Below, one piece after another: positions 56,230 through 64,000 of a DNA stretch of 64,000 bases (within the stretch, counting starts at the first letter, position 1; each line of letters begins with the position of its first letter). The translations under genes were made by a program, and so were the position numbers. The notes beneath the pieces were generated by a model. The model was not told the origin of the DNA, ran no database searches, and was given only the letters and a program-made list of their open reading frames with translations. Source of the DNA: Pontederia crassipes (Eukaryota; Streptophyta; Magnoliopsida; Commelinales; Pontederiaceae); assembly GCA_030549335.1 (NCBI GenBank), contig CM060198.1, positions 55,065,995-55,129,994 of the forward strand, written 5' to 3'.

Positions 56230-57503
56230 TCATTAATGATATTAAATCAATCGGCCCATAAATAAGTTTTAACAAAAGTTAATAATTATTCATCAGTAAT
56301 AAAAATTAATTGACTACAATTAATAATTTAATTAACATTTTTTATTAATCGTAAAGTCTATAATCAATTATCTTTTATTTATATTTCAATCATAAATGTT
56401 GTTTTTATTTTTTCTTTAACTTTTAACTTTATTCATAATAATTGCTTCAACTTTTTATTCATTCTTCTTTATTTGAGATATTTTTTTAATAAAAAAGGCT
56501 GTATTAATCCCGACGACAACTTTCAAAGCTTTCATAATTTAAACTCTATATAACTATGGAGGAATTCCTAAGATTTTAGGTTTAGAGCATATCCCCTAAT
56601 TTTTTAAATTTGTTGTACAATTCAGGGCAAGGGCACAACATAACATTGAGCAAAAAATAGCTATTCGCCACATTTAATTAACTTCAATAAATTCGCTAAT
56701 TAATTATTATTATATATAATGTCATGAAGTTATAGATTATTATTAGAAACATTGTTATTTTCACGACAAGGAGGAAAAAAATTGTTTGAAATGCGAGTTT
56801 TGATTAAAAAAATAGGAATACATTTAAAAAGTCATGTTTTTTAATTTAATTAAACGTATTATATTGTTGAGGTAAATTATAAATGAAATCAATGAGTCCT
56901 ATCGACTCCAAAGCTTTGACTAAAAATAAAATTAGAGAACTGAATTTTAAACAAAAAAAAAACGAAAAGAATTTGTCAATTTTTTAGGGTTCATAATCAT
57001 GACATAAAAAAGAAGTATAATTTAAGTTGGATTATTATAAAAAACTCTCCCAATCAATGTCGGTAAAATTAAAGAAAAATAAAAATAAAATTATAATAAT
57101 CAGATTTGAAATCCGATAGAAAATTAAACTAAAAATTTAAAATATTTCTTCTCCTCTCCCACAAAACCTCGCCGCCGTCGTCGCCAACACCGCCAGAGCC
57201 ACTCGACCTCGCGCCTCGCCGCCGCCCTCGTTTCACAGCCCCTTCGCGGCGCGGCCTTCGTCCCTCTCGCAGCGCCCCGACGCCGAGGTCGCAGTACCAG
57301 CGCTGCTCCTTGCGAACTCCCCCCAGCACCGCCCTCGCCTCGCTGTCCGATCCATAGCTCGTTCCCCTTCGTCCCGCCGACCGAGGCCTAACGCTGCCTT
57401 CGCCCTCGGCCCTCTGAATCTGAGCCCTAGCAGCGCCGCCCTCGTATATCTCGGACCCAGTATACTCTTCTAACGGATAGCTCCTCGACCTCCTTAGTCT
57501 CTA
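54791..57503. other. AT-rich intergenic stretch and UTP20 upstream region
   Basis: No gene seen. Contains the large (TAA)n array at 56133-56229. From about 57150 composition switches to GC-rich sequence that should hold the UTP20 promoter and 5' UTR; the minus-strand ORF there is a shadow of that GC-rich leader. Confidence 0.5.
56133..56229. repeat. (AAT)n microsatellite
   Basis: About 32 uninterrupted trinucleotide copies, the longest microsatellite in the window and likely to be highly polymorphic. Confidence 0.97.
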
Positions 57504-60187
57504 ATGGCGGTGAAGTCCCTGAACACTTGCTCCTCCAGCCGCCGGCGCTTCACGGTAAATTTTTTTTTTGCCCTGGCCCTCTTCTCTTCTTAGTAGAGTC
57601 CTAACTTCTTCTTGGTTGGATTCCAGTTCAAGAGCTTCTCCCAGCGGGTTGAGGAGATCAATATCAATGTTTACCGCAATCTCGAACCTCTCAAGGAAAA
57701 GCCCTCAGAGGGTTCATCCTTCTTCCGAGAGTCCCTCATGCATTGGAGGGTAACGCTCTGTAACCTTTTCATTTGAGGTTTCACACAGCAAAGTTTTCCA
57801 GTGTTTGATGTGTAATGTGCTTGAATGGTTGGAGGATGGAGAGAAATGAAAGATTGTCAAATTTAAGTGACCTCTTATGGAACGACCTTTTATCTTTATG
57901 TACATTGTAGGAGCTAAATACTGCAGAAGATTTCATTTCGTGTTATGAGGAGTTGACACCGTTTGTTCAGACGCTGCCACAGATTATACTACATAGAGAA
58001 AGAATTTTCTCAGAGTTAGTCAGTAGATTGAAAATAGAGGCACAACTATCTCTTGAACCAATACTAATGTAAGTGAGCCTTTTGTTGATACATTGTTTTC
58101 TAAGAATTTGTTCAAATCTATTTACCCCATGTAAGTTAGCACAATATGAGCTGTAAAATTCTAGTTGGCCTGGATGTAGCTCTTTTTAGGTTACTTCACT
58201 AATCAACAATCAAGATATGAATTTAAGACTAGTTATGCTCATTGCATACAAGCATCCTAATATCCCATGAGTGGCATTTGTTTTTCAATAATCATGCAAG
58301 TTATGTAGATCTTCAGAAGGGATACCATTAAAAAGACCTTCAAACTAATCTAAAGTTATATCTTCTGTTTTAAGTAAAAAAAGTGCAAAGGTTGGGAAAA
58401 TGACACCTCATGCATTAGAAGCGCTTTTTGAGAAAGAAATGAATGACATAAAATTTGAGTTGTCATCCTGCTATATGAGAAGCAAATAAATTATATATGT
58501 GGAAATAAAGGGCATATAGTATGCAAAGTTGCTCTAAAAAAATACAGTATGCAAAGCTTTCAATACTCAACAAAGCTTCAAATGTTTATATTGCAAGGAA
58601 CACGATAGCTACTTTGTTTCTCCGATTTTATACTGTAGACATTACTAAGCTCATTTAGTATTTCTACATGCATTGTGGAAAACATATATGACATGTGACT
58701 TTTTCCCCTCATCTCTTGTTTTCTTTTGTTGTTCTTTGTAGCGTTTGAACTTTTAATCTAACGAGGACAAGGGTGTATTGATTTTGATTCTGCAGGTTGA
58801 TTGCAGCTCTCTCCAGAGATCTTTTAGATCAGTTTCTACCGTAAGTATGCCTTATCTTCTAGTTGTTGGGTTTTGAATCCTTTTTGGACACACGTCAAGT
58901 TTTATTGAAGCTTCTCGTTTAAGTTTCCACATTATTGTCATTGCATGATATGCTATATCATGGTCATGCAAGGTATGATAGTCTTTATTTTTTTGTGCCC
59001 TTGCGATGTAATTGATAAAGTTTTGATTGTACGGTACACTATTTCTTTGAATGTTTTAGATGTATAGTGTTACTTTATGCTTGTAGTGTAAGTTGTCCTC
59101 CTCTCTAACCAGGAAGAAAGTTTTGAAAACGTTTCATATAACATGTTTTATGATGGGATATTTAAGTGAATGCCATGGTTTTGTGCTTTAGAACTATTTG
59201 ATACCAAGTTTTTAATTAGTTGAATTGGCAGTTAATTTATACTCTTCTAGTACCTGTGGGCAAGGAATCAAGCTACATATCCTTTGATACATCTACTCGA
59301 GTAGGCTATTAACTTTTCAATGCTTATGTTTCGTAGCTTTTTGCAAAGATTAGTCGATTCTTTGGAAAATCTTCTTGTTAATGGCGGTGACCGTGAGCCA
59401 GACATCCTGGAGCAGGTAAGGTGTTAGACACTTGATACCTATGCATTTTTCCCTCAAAATATATTTGATTACTTTACTGATTCTGCTTTGTCTCTTTATT
59501 TACAGGTCTTTACCTCTTGGTCACATATCATGATGCATTTGCAAAAGTATCTTATTAAGGATATAGTTTACATTCTCAGGTAAACTTGTACTTGATCTTC
59601 TCGTTCAAAGGCAAGTTTGTACTTGTCTTGGTATCCTGTATCCATTGTTTTGTGTCTGATAACAAAGGTTGCTTAATATACAATCTATTTTAGATATTAA
59701 CAAAATATTACAAAAAAACATAGTGGGTAAACATGCCAAGGGCAGTTTTGTGGTGGGTGATAAAGCAGACTGAAGATGAACAAGAGGATGTAATGAAAAA
59801 GCACTCCCATGACAATAGGATAGGATGGGGATATGAAACAAGTTGTGGAGGGTAGGGAAAGGTGGGGGATGAGATGGGAACTGGAGGACTGGTCAGGTAG
59901 GCGGCGCATAATGGGCTCTTTCTTTTGTTTCACGATAGAAATGTGTATACTGTTTTTATCAATTTTCTTTTATGTAGGAGTTGGTCCTTTTGTAGAAACC
60001 AGTTTGTCTGAGGTGCACATTCTCAGTTCGTCTGAGTTAATGATTCAGTTTATTAAAGGTCATTTTTTCCTTATGTGAAGGATTACAGCTCGACTACGGT
60101 ACTTCCCGAAGGATTACATACAAGAATTTGTGGCTGAAGCTGTTTCATTTGTACTAAGGAACACATCCAGCAATCAGCTTAGTGAAG
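57504..60187 (+). CDS. UTP20: UTP20 (small-subunit processome component 20), first seven exons
   Basis: A nucleolar HEAT-repeat scaffold of the SSU processome needed for 18S pre-rRNA processing. Exons: 57504-57554, 57627-57749, 57911-58068, 58796-58840, 59337-59415, 59506-59579, 60081-60187. All are GT-AG and in frame for 212 residues plus one base. The encoded start MAVKSLNTCSSSRRRFTFKS is followed by FSQRVEEININVYRNLEPLK, SFFRESLMHWRELNTAEDFI, LIAALSRDLLDQFLPF, EQVFTSWSHIMMHLQKYLI and RLRYFPKDYIQEFVAEAVSF. These match the conserved N-terminus of plant UTP20 (whole protein about 2,600 residues). The ATG opens a GC-rich first exon. No later exon was recognised to the window end, so the seventh intron is at least 3.8 kb, enlarged by a SINE and a retroelement. 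Confidence 0.93.
58529..58545 (+). mobile_element. Micro-insertion with A-tail and 11-bp duplication
   Basis: Seventeen bases, TTGCTCTAAAAAAATAC, are flanked by perfect direct repeats AGTATGCAAAG at 58518-58528 and 58546-58556. The CTCTAAAAAAA core equals the tail of the retroelement at 63.39 kb. It lies in UTP20 intron 3. Confidence 0.55.
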
Positions 60188-60353
60188 GTGTGATTTTCAT
60201 TTCCTGTCTTCACTCTTTATATCAGATAGTCGACTGGCTTACTTTCTGATATTTCCCCATATTTATGTCCACATAATGTTCAGAACTTTTTCTATACAAG
60301 ACGCAGAGAGCTACCCGATGACAATGAAAATCAAACAGACGAGAGAAACAACA

Positions 60354-60524
60354 ACAAACAACAACAAAGCCTTATCCCACTAGGTGGGGTCGGCTACATG
60401 GATCATACGACTCGTTGATCCATGTTCATGAGATTCGACAGGGTTTTACGCTGGCTATCGGGGCCTAACACAACCCTCCTCCTTTATCCGGGCTTGGGAC
60501 CGGTTATAAAACATAGGCGGAGTT
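60354..60524 (-). mobile_element. SINE (Au-like, TTG tail) in UTP20 intron 7
   Basis: Minus-strand copy of the 17-kb SINE: AACTCCGCCTATGTTTTATA at its 5' end (60524 side) and CTAGTGGGATAAGGC plus a TTG-rich tail at its 3' end (60354 side). A perfect 20-bp direct repeat AAACAGACGAGAGAAACAAC flanks it (60333-60352 and 60525-60544). Tail and duplication overlap by a base or two. Confidence 0.88.
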
Positions 60525-61216
60525 AAACAGACGAGAGAAACAACAGTAAAAAAAATCATTGAATTTAAGAGAAGTAGCAGAAGAAATGGAATAACACATC
60601 TTTTTTGAAATGAGTCCTCAAACTGAATCCGTCACCAGTGGTCTAATCTATTTGCAGTGGTTCTTTAAAATGTAGAATCAAGCATAGTGTGAAACTGTTT
60701 GAAGTATTTGTCTCTCCAGGTTGGTTTACTTTTTATGACTTTGGGTACTCCACTTTTTATGCTGGAAGTTCCATTCAAGTCATTAGGAATGCAAGCAGTT
60801 ATTTGTGGTCTTTGGTCATAGCTTAGATAACATATTTATAAGTAGTTGGGTTAAAAGTAAGCCTAATCGTATTTTAGGTTTTTGAGTAAAGTAGCAGAAT
60901 TCTAGGTTACTGGCACCTAAGATTGTTTTTTCATACATTCCTGAAAAATGTATCGAATCAGCTCAAGACTTAGTAGTCAATCTTGGTCCTCATTCCTTGG
61001 CTCTTTCACTAGCCATAACTGTCTTTACCTTTTAATTATTGTGATTCAGTTGAGGTTCTCTTTGTGTTATATGGCTTTATCATAGCGGAGTCTTGATGCA
61101 TCTAAAGAGGAGTGAGTCTTGATGCAATGCAAGATGCTGGGACTGACTCAAAGGACATGAAGATATTTTTGAGTCTTTCTCTATGATTGGGTGACTTTTC
61201 ACATCTCAACACCTGA

Positions 61217-63400
61217 ACATGGGGCTTCCTCACCTGCAGCGAGCGCCTAGGGCATCCGGTACTTCCATCGCCAGAGGCTTCTCCCCGGCAGCGCCACCGG
61301 CGACCCCATCTGGCGCCACTGACGGTGAACTGCCTCTGCTCCGCCGCTTCTGGTTCTCCATCTCTCGCTGCGTCACTGGCAGCACTCCAGCGGCTCTTCC
61401 CTTCCTTCTGTGTCCTCTGATGTAAACAAACAGCAACACTGTGCATAAGCGGTGAGACTCGTGTTCATTGCTGAAATTTGACTGCTCCACCAACCACGGT
61501 ATCTGGCAACCCCTGCCGGCAGTGCCATCCTCTGCCTCTGGCAACCCCTGCCGGCGGTGCCATCCTTCACATCTGGCAACCCCTGCCGGTGGTGCCACCT
61601 CCCTGCGCTAGCACCCACTCTTTTGGCTATGCATTGTAGGATTCAGACCCTAGGCGATGGGTGGCTGGGGTTTTCACGTGCAACTACATCCCCTTGACGC
61701 CGGCGGCTGTCTGCTGAACATCCGGCCGTCGACCACTGTTACAAATGCCTGGGCGATGGCCACTTTGCTCGTACGTGCTCATGGTCTCTCCACTGCGCGG
61801 GGGGGGGGGGGGGGGGGGGTCACCGCTTCTCTGATGCCCGCGGCCCAACCAGCTGGCTCCTGGGGAGGCTTCCTCGGTGGAGCTTCCTTGGGCGACCAAC
61901 ATCACTGAGGGCCCGACCATCTCCATTCCGTGGTCGCCGGAGCTGCAGGGGGCGTGGACTTCCTTGAGGGATGTGCATCAGAGAGTCCTTTGGAATGCTG
62001 CCAGATCTAGCTAAACTCTGATCGGCGATTGTTGCAGAGGTCAGGCCATCGAGTCCATTCCCCTTGAGCCGCATCTCGCCTCGACTGGGGTACTGCTTGC
62101 TGCTCCCTCCAGGCTGCCCCCCCCCCGATGTCTGCGTGAGATGGCGAACGTGGCAGGAGGATGATGACATGCAGCCTATGCCGCTACCGAGAAAGTACAC
62201 TGTACACCTCCGGGGCCTCCCTCTTCATCTCCTCTGGCCGGAAGTTGTCACGACGGTGGTTCACTGTTTTGGCAAGCCAATCGCCATTGCCATCCCTGTT
62301 GCGATCTCGCTTACCTGTCCGCGGTTTCAGCTCAGGTGGAAATGCTGGTGAACTGCCGGCCGCCCTCCTCGGTGGTCCTGCGGCTGAAAGACTCGATCCT
62401 CCTCATCAACCTCCAGTCCCAGCAACATGCGGCTTCCGGGGCGAATGTGGTGGCTGGCCAACTGCTGCCGACGCCTCAGGTGTCCGCCGGGTCCATGCAG
62501 ACATCTGCTGGGTTCATGCAGCGTCCGTTGGGCCATCTGGTGTCCATGGATCTGTATGCGGGGCAGTCACGTCGAGTACACCGCTGATGACTCTGGCAGT
62601 GCAGCAGGGACACATGTCTACTTGGGACTGGGCGGAGCTGTAGCTGGGACGTGTGCCGACTTTCTTCTAGAAGAAGCTCACACCGTTCAAAATGCCACCC
62701 GCCTACTTTTGCAGCTCCCAGCAGACTCCACCACCGCCTCTTCACCTCCTCAGCCACCCGCCAGCTCTCCTGTGCCGTCCGGCCTCCAGCAACCACCTGC
62801 CTTCGCCATCTTCGGTGATGTCACCCACTCCGGCATCCCCACACCTCCCCAGCCTCTTGTCAGTTTTGGCGGTGTCACCCACTTGTCCGGCATCCCCACA
62901 CCTTGTCAACCAGCCACCACCGCCAACCTCTCAGTCTCCTGCGCAACTCCCACAGCCAATGACTCCACACCCCAGCGATGCAGAAGCTCAGCAACCTCTG
63001 GTGGGGCCCCTTGCTGCCACCCTGCCCAACCAGGGCATCCTGAATACCAGAACAGTGGTCCTGCCCCGCTGCTAATGGCGCCGTCGCAGCTGCTATCAGC
63101 TGGAGCCTGTCGGATCCAGCTGTCCCACTCCGTCCTCACCACGAGAAGGACTCACCGATGAGGAGCAGTTGGCCTGGGGCGACTATCTCCTTGCCGGAAG
63201 ACTTGATGAAGAGGTCGCCTTGGTGGCAGCGGCTGCCGGATTCCGTGATTAATTGCCGATGACCCCTGCGGCTAGACAGAACTCTGTGGGCTGCCGATGT
63301 CCATCGTGATTAAATTTTGTACATGACAGTTGCTCTTATAGTTTTATGCATACCTGGATGACAACACAAAGGGAGTCATCCTTTCCCCTCTAAAAAAAAA
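61217..63400 (+). mobile_element. Degenerate retroelement: ORF1-like CCHC zinc-knuckle protein with poly(A) tail
   Basis: GC-rich and once coding; several frames must be joined to follow it. A CCHC knuckle CYKCLGDGHFARTC is at 61737-61778, followed by a second, damaged one (WSLHC, then GHR after a run of 22 G at 61799-61820). A segment PRKYTVHLRGLPLHLLW (62190) resembles the domain before knuckles in plant LINE-type ORF1 proteins. A Pro/Ser/Thr-rich stretch lies at 62700-62950. A well-formed C-terminus, LTDEEQLAWGDYLL ... AAAAGFRD, is at 63151-63249 with TAA at 63250. A 3' tail CCCCTCT plus A-run ends near 63400, followed by a second similar tail to 63440. No endonuclease or reverse transcriptase. 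It lies in UTP20 intron 7, same strand. Confidence 0.68.
61502..61605. repeat. Three 35-bp tandem repeats
   Basis: Copies starting TCTGGCAACCCCTGCCGG at 61502, 61537 and 61572. The period is not divisible by three, so each copy shifts frame; this is a repeat expansion inside dead coding sequence. Confidence 0.9.
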
Positions 63401-63440
63401 AACTCTGGTGGTCATCCTTTTTCTTCTCAAAAAAAAAAAA

Positions 63441-64000
63441 TGCTACAAAACTGTCAAGGAACAGAACTCTTCTTTTGACCCAGATACCAGCCATCCCCCT
63501 TACTGCCTAAGTGGGACTAGGAGAAGGATGCTTAGGTCACCTAAGTTATGTGTACCTCAGACGAACTGGTTTTTATTGCATGACCCTACATGTAGATCTT
63601 ATGTCCCTGGTGCTTCATGCAAGCTGCCATGGTTGGCTTCATTTCTGATTTTTCAGATTGTACAATTGTTGGTTCCAAATGCTCTTGAGATACGATCATC
63701 TTGAACGACCTTTGAGCTGCAGCAGCTTGTACTTCCAAATCATACTTGCATCCAAATAGATGACTTCAAAGTGTGATAATGGACAAGTTCTTGCTCATTA
63801 GCAGAATATGCCCTGAACACGTGTAGGTACATTGACATCCTCGCAATGTTCTATTCCTCAGAAATCCGGTCCTTGATGTCTTATGCATCCTTGAACAAAT
63901 TACATCAATGACACTGTTTGCCACCTCACGAAATGTGTACGGCAGTACAATTGCATGTGCCTCTTCCAAGGTGCTTTTGAGCTTCCTCGGAATTTATGGA
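63441..64000. other. End of window, presumed UTP20 intron 7
   Basis: No UTP20 exon recognised. A minus-strand ORF at 63766-63969, open further towards 64000, has protein-like composition (for example YTFREVANSVIDVICSRM), but I do not recognise a family. It could be a decayed gene or transposon piece. Confidence 0.35.

Noticed and set aside
57129..57329. Arg-rich minus-strand ORF upstream of UTP20
   Set aside because: It is a shadow of the GC-rich UTP20 leader and has no independent support.
61088..61126. 13-bp direct repeat GAGTCTTGATGCA around 13 bases, as another micro-insertion
   Set aside because: The spacer has no A- or T-run and no insertion can be argued; it may be a simple local duplication.
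62427..63161. 244-codon ORF as an intact gene
   Set aside because: The frame mixes shadow sequence with a Pro-rich part of a broken retroelement protein; the true C-terminus (ending AAAAGFRD) is in another frame.

Overview
This is nuclear DNA from a flowering plant. Three recognisable genes have many short GT-AG introns, the intergenic DNA is very AT-rich, and it is packed with plant transposon families (CACTA, Tourist-like, hAT and Mutator-like MITEs, a TTG-tailed SINE, LINEs, LTR elements). GC-rich first exons in the SRP54 and UTP20 genes hint at a monocot, but I cannot name the species. Everything here was read by eye; no alignment or database search was run. || Layout. 1-2902: AT-rich repeat debris, including a foldback element with poly-G/poly-C runs and a 42-bp SINE remnant. 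2903-3401: the last two coding exons of a homocysteine S-methyltransferase, with no upstream exons recognised. 4425-7203: a decayed LINE (reverse transcriptase, zf-RVT and RNase H regions). 7684-12016: a young, complete but non-autonomous LTR retrotransposon. Around it, a roughly 200-bp segment occurs twice in inverted orientation (about 7207-7425 and 14141-14365); next to the second copy lies a broken prefoldin subunit 5 gene fragment. 15608-21041 (minus strand): a nine-exon SRP54 gene. 21.25-34.6 kb: AT-rich DNA with a diverged long inverted repeat, a hAT-like MITE and three CACTA-type MITEs rich in TTTCGACGG motifs, one carrying a 39-bp GC-rich minisatellite. 38832-41963 (plus strand): a ten-exon type I inositol-polyphosphate 5-phosphatase, preceded by a long non-coding 5' region. 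44918-49679: a solo LTR interrupted by a non-autonomous hAT element. 49.9-54.8 kb: two related Mutator-like foldback MITEs and one Tourist-like MITE. 57504 onward (plus strand): the first seven coding exons of UTP20, whose seventh intron holds a SINE and a poly(A)-tailed retroelement with a CCHC zinc knuckle; the rest of this very large gene lies beyond the window. || The three real genes are unrelated housekeeping or signalling genes (protein targeting to the ER, phosphoinositide signalling, ribosome biogenesis) and do not form a functional cluster. No new multigene system is evident. The points most worth a second look are: the LTR element, whose LTRs end in 10-bp inverted repeats and whose interior carries about 212-bp tandem repeats with no pol; several tiny insertions (15-20 bp) ending in A- or T-runs and flanked by perfect 11-17-bp duplications, which look like extreme LINE 5' truncations; and the CACTA MITE cluster with internal repeat arrays.
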